A stretch of DNA of 64,000 nt. Origin: Clostridium jeddahitimonense (lineage in GTDB: Bacteria > Bacillota > Clostridia > Clostridiales > Clostridiaceae). Each line of letters opens with the position of its first letter. Position 1 is the stretch's first letter. The stretch spans positions 2,706,869 to 2,770,868 of the forward strand of contig LM994670.1 of the NCBI GenBank assembly GCA_000753455.2, written 5' to 3'. The notes beneath the pieces were generated by a model that was not told the origin of the DNA, made no database searches, and saw only the letters and a program-made list of their open reading frames with translations. This document shows positions 54,818-63,499 of this stretch, piece by piece. The position numbers and the translations under genes were made by a program.

Positions 54818-54831
54818 TGTAAACATTTACC
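54818..54831 (-). promoter_or_regulatory. cre-like palindrome upstream of the importer operon
   Basis: TGTAAACATTTACC matches the CcpA cre consensus at 12 of 14 positions and contains the perfect palindrome GTAAA-CA-TTTAC. It lies 37 bases before the permease start, which would place the importer under carbon-catabolite control. Confidence 0.5.
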
Positions 54832-54868
54832 TTGTGGTTTAATTTTACAATTGCATACCATTTGGGAC

Positions 54869-54891
54869 AAGTATGATATTTTATCATACTT
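54869..54891 (-). other. 10-bp perfect hairpin between PGI-like gene and importer
   Basis: AAGTATGATA-TTT-TATCATACTT lies 12 bases after the PGI-like stop codon. There is no U-run on the minus strand, so it may be an operator or an mRNA end-stabiliser rather than a terminator. Confidence 0.55.
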
Positions 54892-54902
54892 TCTCCCCTA
54901 AG

Positions 54903-56183
54903 CTATTTTCCTAATCTTTCAAACATTCTCTTCTTATAATTTTCTACTCCCATCTGATCAAAAGGATTAACTCCAAGAAGCTTGCCAGATGCATAACAGC
55001 TTATTTCAAACCAATAGAATAATTGTCCTAAAGAGTATGCATTTAATTTTGAAATATTAATGTTAACTATGGAAACTCCGCCATCTTTATGAGCTTCAAT
55101 AGTTCCTTCATATGCACATCTATTAATACCATCTACTGTAAATGAATTAAGGTAGTCAAATTTATCCTCTATATTACTTTTAGGAACATCTATATCAACA
55201 TTATTTTCTATAACATCAATAAATGTTTCCATTAAATTTCTCTTTCCAGATTGAATATATTGCCCCATAGCATGAAGGTCTTCTGAATAATTACATGAAC
55301 TTGGGAATAGTCCTTTATTATCCTTTCCTTCACTTTCTCCAAATAACTGAACCCACCACTTTCCAAAATATCTTAGACCATGCTCAAAATATGATAATAT
55401 CTCTATATCTACATCTCTCTCACTTAGATAATTCCTTAATGTTGCATATATAAAAGCTTCATTTTTATCGTAAGATATACTCTCAAAATGCTCTTTTAAA
55501 GCTTTTGCCCCACTTAACATTTCTCTAATACTAATACCGCTAACTGCAATAGGCATAAGTCCTACAGAGCTTAAAACAGAATATCTCCCACCAACCTCTA
55601 CTGGAAAAGGTAAAAAAGTATATCCCTCTTCTATGCTAAGCTTATAAAGTCTTTCTCCTATTGTTCCAGTAGTTATTATTCTCTTTGACATTTCTTCTTT
55701 AGAATAAACACTTTCCATATAACTTCTAAGTATCCTAAAACCCAATCCTGGTTCTAAAGTTTCAAAGTTCTTTGCAATAACATTAATATAAATTGATTTG
55801 CCCTTGATTTTCTTTAACATATGATTTATATAGTTAGGTGATAAATTATTTCCCATATAAATAATCTTAGGATCCTCTCCTTTATATAGAGCTTCTATGG
55901 CAGCTCTTGAGCCACCATTTGAACCTCCTACACCAACAACTATAAAAACATCGGCGTTTTCTCTTATTTCTTTAGCTTTTGCTTCAATTTTCTTAATAAG
56001 TTCTTCCTCTTGAAGCTTATCAATATCCATCCATCCTAAAACCTTTTCTTTATCATCTTTATACGAACATATTATAGGTTCTAAAATCCCTTTACTCTCA
56101 TTTAAATACTTTTCAAAGCTCTCACTACTAATTATTTCTTTAATATAGCTTGTATCTAATGAAATATTTATATTATCTCTCAT
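54903..56183 (-). CDS. divergent glucose-6-phosphate isomerase-like protein
   Basis: A 426-residue SIS-type isomerase. PGI hallmarks: VVGVGGSNGGSRAAIEAL, VEVGGRYSVLSSVGLMPIAVSGI, and GESEGKDNKGLFPSSCNYSEDLHAMGQYIQSG. The phosphate loop, normally SKSGTT(T)EP, reads AKNFETLEP, so phosphate-sugar binding is altered. I chose ATG at 56183 (TTG at 56189 is nearby); both overlap the NagA end, so the two genes are coupled. It would interconvert an aldose and ketose phosphate. Confidence 0.88.
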   Translation of the reverse strand: MRDNINISLDTSYIKEIISSESFEKYLNESKGILEPIICSYKDDKEKVLGWMDIDKLQEEELIKKIEAKAKEIRENADVFIVVGVGGSNGGSRAAIEALYKGEDPKIIYMGNNLSPNYINHMLKKIKGKSIYINVIAKNFETLEPGLGFRILRSYMESVYSKEEMSKRIITTGTIGERLYKLSIEEGYTFLPFPVEVGGRYSVLSSVGLMPIAVSGISIREMLSGAKALKEHFESISYDKNEAFIYATLRNYLSERDVDIEILSYFEHGLRYFGKWWVQLFGESEGKDNKGLFPSSCNYSEDLHAMGQYIQSGKRNLMETFIDVIENNVDIDVPKSNIEDKFDYLNSFTVDGINRCAYEGTIEAHKDGGVSIVNINISKLNAYSLGQLFYWFEISCYASGKLLGVNPFDQMGVENYKKRMFERLGK

Positions 56184-57324
56184 ATACAATTTTCCCCTTA
56201 ACTACTGTACAAATTGGAGTTAACTTATTATCTAAAATAACAATATCCCCATCCTTACCTACAGCTATTTCTCCCTTATTATCTAAACCAAGTACATTAG
56301 CTTGATTTTTAGTTAAAAATCTAATTACATCTTCTAACTTTCTGCCTGTAAATTTAATTAGATTTCTTAATGCTCTATCCATAGTTAATGTGCTTCCAGC
56401 CCTTGTTCCATCAGAAACTAGCTGAGCATCTCCTTCTTTAACAACTATGTCATTCACTCCTAGCTTATACTCCCCATCACTTAAGCCAGCTGCCATAATA
56501 GAATCAGTTATTGCTAATATTTTTTCATCACCCTTTACTTTAATAATAAGTCTAACTATTCCTGGATGAAGGTGGAATCCATCACATATTATTTCTGAGT
56601 AAATGTCAGATTCTAAAGCAGCTCCTATAGCTGATGGTCTATGTTGATGAAGTGTTCCCATTGCGTTAAACACATGAGTTGAACTTGTAACTCCAGCATT
56701 TATACAACTTAAGCACTTATTATAATCTGCTCCTGTATGTCCCATGGAAGCTACTATGTTATTTTCTCTTAAGTAAACTACTAATTCCTCTACCCCTTTA
56801 TTTTCTGGAGATATAGTCATATATTTAATATTATTTTTACTAGAATTTATATAATCCTTTATATTTTCGATAGATGAATCTTGAATTAAGTATTCTGGCA
56901 TGGCACCTTTATATTGAACACATAAGAATGGCCCTTCCATATGTATTCCTAAAATCTCTGAACCATCTGTACCTTCTTCCTTTGCATCAGCAATTTCACT
57001 TAATAATTTACACATAGTTTCATGAGTATCTGTCAAAATTGCTGGTAGAAAGCTTGTAACACCACAACTTGCAAAAAACTTACTTAACTTATTTAAATCG
57101 TCTTTTGATGCATGATTAATATCAATTCCATTTCCTCCATGAGTGTGAATATCAATAAATCCAGGAACTACAACTTGTCCATTAGCATCTATTACCTTTA
57201 ATTTATTTCTATCAACTTGAAAATCACCAATTCTACTTATAACTCCATTTATTATTTCTAAATTTCCTTCAACGTACTCTTTTCCTACTAATATTTTTCC
57301 ATTCGTAATAATTAAACTACTCAT
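56173..57324 (-). CDS. nagA: N-acetylglucosamine-6-phosphate deacetylase
   Basis: A 383-residue amidohydrolase with FIDIHTHGGNGIDI, HMEGPFL, SMGHTGADYNKCLSCINAGVTSSTHVFNAM, CDGFHLHP and AITDSIMAAG, the complete metal and substrate motifs of NagA. It removes acetate from N-acetyl-hexosamine 6-phosphate. The gene lies 17 bases after the NagB-like gene and overlaps the PGI-like gene. Confidence 0.92.
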   Translation of the reverse strand: MSSLIITNGKILVGKEYVEGNLEIINGVISRIGDFQVDRNKLKVIDANGQVVVPGFIDIHTHGGNGIDINHASKDDLNKLSKFFASCGVTSFLPAILTDTHETMCKLLSEIADAKEEGTDGSEILGIHMEGPFLCVQYKGAMPEYLIQDSSIENIKDYINSSKNNIKYMTISPENKGVEELVVYLRENNIVASMGHTGADYNKCLSCINAGVTSSTHVFNAMGTLHQHRPSAIGAALESDIYSEIICDGFHLHPGIVRLIIKVKGDEKILAITDSIMAAGLSDGEYKLGVNDIVVKEGDAQLVSDGTRAGSTLTMDRALRNLIKFTGRKLEDVIRFLTKNQANVLGLDNKGEIAVGKDGDIVILDNKLTPICTVVKGKIVYER

Positions 57325-57341
57325 AAATTCACCTCATTAAA

Positions 57342-58160
57342 CTAGTATTGCATCTTTGCCGCATTTGAAGTTAGTGTTATTTCAACATCAGCATGATCTC
57401 GTAATAAAGATAATGGACACGCTGCTGTTCTTTCTCCAAATATCCCTTCCCTAACTATTGCTCCATGCCAATCTCTAAAGCAATATAGTTTAATCTTTCT
57501 TGCGCTTAAAATTTCCTTCATCCCTATTGTAATACACATCTTAGGCATATCTTGAATAGCTCCTCCTAAAGAGCCAACTGCATTAATTGTTCTAGTTTCT
57601 CTTGAAATATTTAATACTCTTGTAGTACGATTTTTAAACTCTTCAGCTGTACACACTTCATTTGGTTCTGGTGGTTCATTAAATGCTATATGTCCATTTA
57701 TTCCTATTCCACCAAAACATATATCTACTCCACCTAACTTTTCGATTGTTTCCATAACTTTTTGCTCATTCCCTACCTCTGGGAAAATCCTTTGATTTTC
57801 TGGCATTACCAAATCCGAATCTATCTTTGAGTAAACTGACTTTTCCATAAATCCTCTAAAGCTTAATTCATGATCTTTCGAAATAGGAGTTTTTTCATCT
57901 ATCATATACTCGTCCATATTTATAAACCACACATTTTTCAAACTTATCTTATTCTTATTTACCAATCTAACAAAGATCGGATATTGACCTGTAGGTCCTA
58001 CTGGACATATAAATACCGTTCTTCTTCCTTCTTTATTATTTTTATTTATTTCCTCTATCATTTCTAATGCCATTTCATAAAACACTTCTCCAGCATCCCC
58101 TAAAACCTTTACATTGATGACATTATTATTTACTAACTCTTCAATACTCTTCTTATACAT
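57342..58160 (-). CDS. NagB-like glucosamine-6-phosphate deaminase/isomerase family protein
   Basis: A 272-residue protein of the NagB/6-phosphogluconolactonase fold. FINMDEYM (catalytic Asp) and FGGIGINGHIAFNEPPEP (His and Glu of the active site) are conserved, while the N-terminal phosphate loop, usually TGSTP, reads VGPTGQYP. It probably deaminates an amino-sugar phosphate. ATG at 58160 follows GGAGGGG; a longer frame from 58175 is unlikely. First gene of the sugar block. Confidence 0.85.
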   Translation of the reverse strand: MYKKSIEELVNNNVINVKVLGDAGEVFYEMALEMIEEINKNNKEGRRTVFICPVGPTGQYPIFVRLVNKNKISLKNVWFINMDEYMIDEKTPISKDHELSFRGFMEKSVYSKIDSDLVMPENQRIFPEVGNEQKVMETIEKLGGVDICFGGIGINGHIAFNEPPEPNEVCTAEEFKNRTTRVLNISRETRTINAVGSLGGAIQDMPKMCITIGMKEILSARKIKLYCFRDWHGAIVREGIFGERTAACPLSLLRDHADVEITLTSNAAKMQY

Positions 58161-58257
58161 AAATATCCCCTCCATAAAACTAAATATATCCTATAATAAA
58201 ATTGTACTATAGTCTCATATTAATAAAAGTAGTAACTTTTTTCATACCTTTTTACAA

Positions 58258-58302
58258 AATAAAACAGACTAGCTTATACTATATTAGCTAGTCTGTTTTT
58301 TA
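58258..58302 (-). terminator. terminator after the LCP gene (bidirectional)
   Basis: AAACAGACTAGCT pairs with AGCTAGTCTGTTT around an 11-base loop, with T-rich flanks on both strands. It lies about 15 bases after the LCP stop. Confidence 0.88.
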
Positions 58303-58317
58303 CAATATATTATATTT

Positions 58318-59685
58318 TTATGGAGTATTTCCCTCTGGTGGTATTGTATTATTATTTTGGTTTTCTCCTAAATTAGAGTTAGATTCTCCACCTTCATTAT
58401 TTCCATTATTAGATGTACTGCTATCTTCCGAACCATTAATATCCCCAGGATTATTTTCATCAACTGGAGGTACACTATCATCTGATGGTTCCTCTGGATT
58501 AGCTGGTAATTCCGGCTGTACTACTTCCTCTTCAACTGGCTCATCTATTACTGGTTCATAATATTCTTCTTCATAGTAATAACTCTCATCATAACTAGTA
58601 CCAAAACCATCATATTCGAAATAAATACTTTCATCTTTTTCTGTAGATCTATTTAGTATAAAATCTGGTAAATAATCTTCAAAAATGAAATCATTAAGTA
58701 TTACAGCATTTTGGTATCTATCCATTTTTATAACCCAACCTATTCCTTCAATCTTCTCATCAGAAGATAGTTCTGGAACTGGTATACTTAATTGTTCTGT
58801 AACTAAGCTTGGGAACTTAAATACCGTATAGGCTAAATCAAGACATTCATAAATATCGATATTCGTTCTAATGTAATTAAGCATCTTACTTGCTATACCA
58901 AAATATTTAATTGGATTTGTTTTCTGTAGCTTTTCAGCAACTTTAAAAAGAACTTCTCTCTGCCTTTCTGTTCTTTCAAAATCATCTCCAACACCTTTTC
59001 TTATTCTCGCATAAGATAATGCTTGCTTACCATTTAATATCTGAAGTCCCGTTTCAGTTACTGGGCAATCATTACCTCCAGTAGCTTCTCCTATGTATTT
59101 GTTTAATTCATGTAATTGATATTGCTGAACATCAACCTCTATTCCACCAATTTGATCTATAATAGCTTCAAATCCTACAAAGTTAATCATTACATATTTT
59201 TCTATATTAATGTCATAATTATACTTTATAGTCTCCATTACAAGCTCAGGTCCACCTAATGAAAAAGATGAGTTCATTTTATTTTCTCCATAACCTGGTA
59301 TATAAACTAAAGCATCTCTATAAAGTGATGTTAACTTAACTTTTTTATTGTTGCTATCTAATGTTGCTATTATCATTGAATCTGACCTTTGATCTCCTGA
59401 ATCAAAATCTAATCCATCAACTCCTATTAATAAAACATTAGTAATCCCATCAACTGTCTTATACTCAACAGTTTCTTCTTTTTCAGGATTTTTATTTTCA
59501 GTCACAGCTGACTTTTCAACAGGCTTAGTAGCCCTATATATCTTGCTTCTTACATAAAAATATCCTGAAGCAACAAACACTATTAAGGCTAATAATGCTG
59601 AAAAAACACCTATTATAACCTTTTTTCTATTACTTAACTTCCTTTTCTTTTTTCTCTTACTATCCTTTGTTTCTTCTGAATCCAA
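58318..59685 (-). CDS. LytR-CpsA-Psr (LCP) family glycopolymer transferase
   Basis: A protein of about 455 residues: basic cytoplasmic tail, one helix (ending near FVASGYFYVRSK), LCP domain with LIGVDG, QRSDSMIIATLD, SLYRDALVYIPG, YARIRKGVGDDFERTERQREVL and a C-terminal acidic, Glu/Pro/Asn-rich low-complexity tail. LCP enzymes transfer teichoic acid or capsule precursors to peptidoglycan. The start is unclear: GTG at 59703 contains the GGAGG, so I prefer TTG at 59685 downstream of it. Confidence 0.9.
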   Translation of the reverse strand: MDSEETKDSKRKKKRKLSNRKKVIIGVFSALLALIVFVASGYFYVRSKIYRATKPVEKSAVTENKNPEKEETVEYKTVDGITNVLLIGVDGLDFDSGDQRSDSMIIATLDSNNKKVKLTSLYRDALVYIPGYGENKMNSSFSLGGPELVMETIKYNYDINIEKYVMINFVGFEAIIDQIGGIEVDVQQYQLHELNKYIGEATGGNDCPVTETGLQILNGKQALSYARIRKGVGDDFERTERQREVLFKVAEKLQKTNPIKYFGIASKMLNYIRTNIDIYECLDLAYTVFKFPSLVTEQLSIPVPELSSDEKIEGIGWVIKMDRYQNAVILNDFIFEDYLPDFILNRSTEKDESIYFEYDGFGTSYDESYYYEEEYYEPVIDEPVEEEVVQPELPANPEEPSDDSVPPVDENNPGDINGSEDSSTSNNGNNEGGESNSNLGENQNNNTIPPEGNTP

Positions 59686-59819
59686 AGTACCCCACACCTC
59701 CACATTTCATATACCTTCCATTTTATACTAACTTTATATAAATATACAATATTTTTTTTTAAATTTCAAATTTAATTCACATAATAAATAATTTGTTCGC
59801 TACGCTCATAAAGGGAGAT

Positions 59820-60020
59820 ATTGCCTTTGTCAAGAGAAATATTTACTTACACAAGAATAAATACCTACGGCATAGATACTAATCTGCCGTAGGCATATTT
59901 CTTTAAAATAAATATTAACCTTCATCTGTCCGAAGGACATATTTCTCTACATTGAAAATGTACATTTCTTCGCTGTAGCATATTTCTCTTAGCCTTAGCT
60001 AAAATTTCTCTTGTAAACAA
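59820..60020 (-). repeat. short-hairpin array downstream of the ABC ATPase-permease gene
   Basis: In mRNA sense: TTGT-AA-ACAA, TTAGC-4-GCTAA (59989-60002), TACATT-GAA-AATGTA (59948-59962), GTCC-GAA-GGAC (59928-59938) and CCTACGGCA/TGCCGTAGG (59864-59893, 12-base loop). They are joined by a nearly constant linker, AGAGAAATATG or AAGAAATG; an inverted copy of the linker (TATTTCTC in mRNA sense) stands near 59830-59842. Same architecture as 43551-43766. The gap 59704-60036 holds no gene. Confidence 0.75.
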
Positions 60021-60036
60021 CGGGAACAATATTTTT

Positions 60037-62631
60037 CTACTCTGTTCTTAATGCTTCAACCGGATCTTTTTTTGCTGCAATTTTAGATGGAATTAATCCT
60101 GCTATTACAGTTAATACCATACTTATAACAACAAGTATAACGCCTCCTTCAACTGGAAGTTTAGAAACATCTGATATATTAGCAACTGACTTTATAATCA
60201 TATTTATAGGTATGTTTAACAGAACTGTTACAAGGATACCCATTGCTCCTGCTGCAAATCCAACTATTAATGTTTCTGCATTAAACACTCTTGAGATATC
60301 TTTCTTTGATGCACCTATACTTCTAAGAATACCAATCTCTTTAGTTCTTTCTAATACTGAAATATAAGTTATTATACCTATCATTATAGATGATACTATT
60401 AATGAAATAGCAACAAAAGCTATAAGTACATAACTTATTATATCTATAATAGAGGTAACAGAAGACATCATAAGTCCAACCATATCATTATAAGTTACTA
60501 CATATTCATCTTTACCTTGGTCAATCTTTTCTTCGTTATAATCTGATATTATATCTTCTATAGACTCTTTAGCTTCAAAATCTTTAGGATATATATTTAT
60601 AGTTGATGGGTTGCTTAAATCTACACAACCTAATAAAGATAGATTATCTTCATATGTTGCTTTAGTTGAATTATTTTGTTGTTTCATAAGCGCTGATAAT
60701 TCTTCTTGAGAAAGGCTTGCTAAGTATGCTTTCTCTTCGTCTGTTAATGTAGACATATCTATTTGTGAATTTGTAGAATCATTTTCATCTGTTTCAAACT
60801 TTAATCCAGTAAATACATTTACTTCTGGGTTATCTTTTTGCTCTTTTACTATCTCACTATCATTTATATTATTAACAACATATTCTGTTAAATCGCTTGT
60901 ATATGCTATAGCTCCATTTATTGATGCTGAAACAGCTTCTTCTGAAGGCTTAACTATCCCAACGACCTTTAGTTCTAAAGCATTATCTAAAAGTTTTTTC
61001 ATATATATAGAGTTTTCACTTTTATCTACCCATATATTATTATCTTTCTCATAATAATCACTATTTAAAACAAGTTTATAAGTAAGATTTAAAATATCTT
61101 CATAACTGTAACTAGATACTTCAGTAGTTTCTTCGACTGCTTCTCCATTTTGTATCTTATTCATCTTATTTTCTAACTCAGAATCATCTAATAAACCAAT
61201 TGAATAAAGATAAGCATCACTGATTTCATTATTTTTGTCTACAACTAAAAGTATTTCATCATAATTTTTGGGCCATGTACCTGCTACAACATCATATTGA
61301 GATTCTAAAAGAGTTTGATTTCCTAAAAGCTCTGTCCATACTTTAAATCCACCTGTTGCTCCAGACATTGGTGAATTACTCATACCTCCAAAACCTAGCT
61401 TATCATAAACGCTTTCAGGACTAACCTTAACTATACCGTTACTTGTATCTCCCTTATAAATTTGTAATCCTAAATCATAACCATATTGAATTACATTTGC
61501 ATAATCATCTATATTAGTATTTCCAGTTTCTAAATATTCCTTAAAAGATTTTAAATCATTTTTGCTCATTTGAGCGCTCATAGATTCAATCATTCCAGTC
61601 ATAATATTTCTTGAATATACCTTATCTAAATCATTATTCTCTTCTTCTCTTCCCATCCCCATCATATTTTCCATCATACTTGTCATATCTACAGTCTGAC
61701 TTTCTATAGATACCGGATAAGATGAAAGCGTATCTTCTTGAACCTTTGCTATATAACTTTTAACACCACTTGATAAAGATAATATAAGAGCAATCCCTAT
61801 AATTCCAATGCTCCCTGCGAAAGCTGTCATTAATGTTCTTGCCTTTTTAGTTTTTAAATTATTTAAACTTAAAGATAATGCTGTCCCAAAAGACATAGAA
61901 GTTTTAGAAAGCTTTCTTTCTCCTCTTTCTTTATTTACCTGAAGTTCCTCAATCCTACAAGGATTAGAATCATCTACTATATTCCCATCTCTTAATTTTA
62001 TGATTCTATTAGCATACTCTTCTGCAAGCTCTGGATTATGAGTTACCATTATTATAAGTTTATCTTTAGATATTTCTTTTAATAAATCCATAATTTGAAC
62101 ACTTGTCTCTGAATCTAATGCTCCCGTAGGTTCATCTGCTAGTAATATATCTGGATCATTTATAAGAGCTCTAGCTATTGCAACTCTTTGCATTTGCCCA
62201 CCTGACATTTGACTTGGTCTTTTATGGAGTTGTTTTCCTAATCCAACTCTTTCAAGAACTTCCTTAGCTCTCTTTCTTCTCTCAGTTTTTGATACCCCTG
62301 ATAATGTTAGTGCAAGCTCTACGTTAGATAAAACTGTTTGATGAGGAATTAGGTTATAACTTTGGAATACAAATCCTATAGAGTGATTTCTGTAAGCATC
62401 CCAATCTCTATCTTTAAACTCTTTAGTTGATTTTCCATTAATGATTAAATCACCTTTATCATATTGGTCAAGACCACCAATAATATTAAGCATAGTTGTT
62501 TTACCTGAACCACTTTGCCCTAAAATAGCTACGAATTCGCTTTCTCTAAAATTTAAACTTACTCCATCTAATGCTGTTTGCTTTAAATCGCCTGTTTCAT
62601 ATACTTTGTATATGTTTTTTAATTGCAACAT
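60037..62631 (-). CDS. ABC transporter ATPase fused to FtsX-like permease
   Basis: An 864-residue fusion. Residues 1-225 are a MacB/LolD-type ATPase (GQSGSGKTT, FQSYNLIP, MSGGQMQRVAIARA, LLADEPTGALD, VTHN); a linker and one helix follow (about 275-295), then a large extracytoplasmic domain (about 300-720) and three C-terminal helices with ERTKEIGILRSIGASKKD. Such fusions export lipids, peptides or lantibiotics. It is divergent from a response regulator and kinase, which likely control it. Confidence 0.93.
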   Translation of the reverse strand: MLQLKNIYKVYETGDLKQTALDGVSLNFRESEFVAILGQSGSGKTTMLNIIGGLDQYDKGDLIINGKSTKEFKDRDWDAYRNHSIGFVFQSYNLIPHQTVLSNVELALTLSGVSKTERRKRAKEVLERVGLGKQLHKRPSQMSGGQMQRVAIARALINDPDILLADEPTGALDSETSVQIMDLLKEISKDKLIIMVTHNPELAEEYANRIIKLRDGNIVDDSNPCRIEELQVNKERGERKLSKTSMSFGTALSLSLNNLKTKKARTLMTAFAGSIGIIGIALILSLSSGVKSYIAKVQEDTLSSYPVSIESQTVDMTSMMENMMGMGREEENNDLDKVYSRNIMTGMIESMSAQMSKNDLKSFKEYLETGNTNIDDYANVIQYGYDLGLQIYKGDTSNGIVKVSPESVYDKLGFGGMSNSPMSGATGGFKVWTELLGNQTLLESQYDVVAGTWPKNYDEILLVVDKNNEISDAYLYSIGLLDDSELENKMNKIQNGEAVEETTEVSSYSYEDILNLTYKLVLNSDYYEKDNNIWVDKSENSIYMKKLLDNALELKVVGIVKPSEEAVSASINGAIAYTSDLTEYVVNNINDSEIVKEQKDNPEVNVFTGLKFETDENDSTNSQIDMSTLTDEEKAYLASLSQEELSALMKQQNNSTKATYEDNLSLLGCVDLSNPSTINIYPKDFEAKESIEDIISDYNEEKIDQGKDEYVVTYNDMVGLMMSSVTSIIDIISYVLIAFVAISLIVSSIMIGIITYISVLERTKEIGILRSIGASKKDISRVFNAETLIVGFAAGAMGILVTVLLNIPINMIIKSVANISDVSKLPVEGGVILVVISMVLTVIAGLIPSKIAAKKDPVEALRTE

Positions 62632-62686
62632 CTTTTACTACTCCTCCTACTATTAATTTCTATTTTAAATACTAAAACAGTAAAAT

Positions 62687-62704
62687 AAACTGAAGATAAA
62701 CTAA
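62687..62704 (-). promoter_or_regulatory. candidate response-regulator direct repeat
   Basis: AAACTGA (62687-62693) and AAACTAA (62698-62704) are 11 bases apart, the spacing of OmpR-family tandem sites. It lies 56 bases before the ABC fusion gene in the region divergent from the regulator gene. The sequence is AT-rich, so chance is possible. Confidence 0.4.
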
Positions 62705-62818
62705 AGTGTATTTTTAAATATTATCTATTAATAATTATTAACCAATTATTATTAGTTTATTTTTATATGTTATTTTGCTTATGATATAATAAACTTACTT
62801 TTATTTTGGAGGTAATCT

Positions 62819-63499
62819 ATGTTTCATATATTAATAGTTGAGGATGATAAAAATACAAGAAAGCTTATGAACGCTATTATTAGTAATGAAGGGTATAAAA
62901 CTTTTACTACTGAAAACGGAAAGGATGCCCTTGATATATTAGATAAAGAGCATATAGATTTAATAGTTTTAGATATTATGATGCCACAAATGGATGGATA
63001 TGAATTTACAAAGACTCTTCGCTCCTGCAATAATAACCTTCCTATACTTATGGTATCAGCAAAACAGCTACCTGAAGATAAGAAAAAAGGTTTCTTAGTA
63101 GGTACTGATGATTATATGACAAAACCAGTAGATGAAGAAGAAATGCTTCTTAGAATAAAAGCGCTTCTTAGAAGGTCCTCTATAGTTAATGAAAGGAGAT
63201 TAACTATAGCATCAGTTGTTCTAGATTATGATACATTAACAGTCAGTCGTGGTAATGATGTACAAGTTCTTCCTCAAAAAGAGTTCTATTTATTATATAA
63301 ACTTTTATCTTACCCTAATAAAATATTTACAAGGTTACAGCTTATGGATGAAATATGGGGAATGGATTCAGAAACCTCTGATACTACATTAAATGTACAT
63401 ATAAATAGGCTTCGTAAAAGATTTAAAGATTACTCAGAATTTAGCTTAATTGCAGTTCGTGGATTAGGATATAAGGCGGTAAGAAATGATGAAGTGTAA
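62819..63499 (+). CDS. OmpR-family response regulator
   Basis: A 226-residue regulator: receiver domain with VEDDKN, Asp in DLIVLDIMMP, Lys in MTKPVD, and a winged-helix output domain (about 125-222; NIHVH-like LNVHINRLRKRF). The start at 62819 follows TTGGAGG. It overlaps the kinase gene by 14 bases and is divergent from the ABC fusion it probably controls. Confidence 0.94.
   Translation: MFHILIVEDDKNTRKLMNAIISNEGYKTFTTENGKDALDILDKEHIDLIVLDIMMPQMDGYEFTKTLRSCNNNLPILMVSAKQLPEDKKKGFLVGTDDYMTKPVDEEEMLLRIKALLRRSSIVNERRLTIASVVLDYDTLTVSRGNDVQVLPQKEFYLLYKLLSYPNKIFTRLQLMDEIWGMDSETSDTTLNVHINRLRKRFKDYSEFSLIAVRGLGYKAVRNDEV

Noticed and set aside
54782..54902. TPP or other riboswitch before the SsuABC/NMT1-like importer
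   Set aside because: No THI-box or other riboswitch core is present; only a cre-like palindrome and a 10-bp hairpin are seen, so a thiamine-precursor importer is not favoured.
43767..58160. Classical sulfo-EMP or sulfo-transaldolase pathway for sulfoquinovose
   Set aside because: The known marker genes (YihS-type isomerase, YihV-type kinase, YihT aldolase, sulfolactaldehyde reductase, GH31 sulfoquinovosidase) are absent; only the importer family hints at sulfonates.
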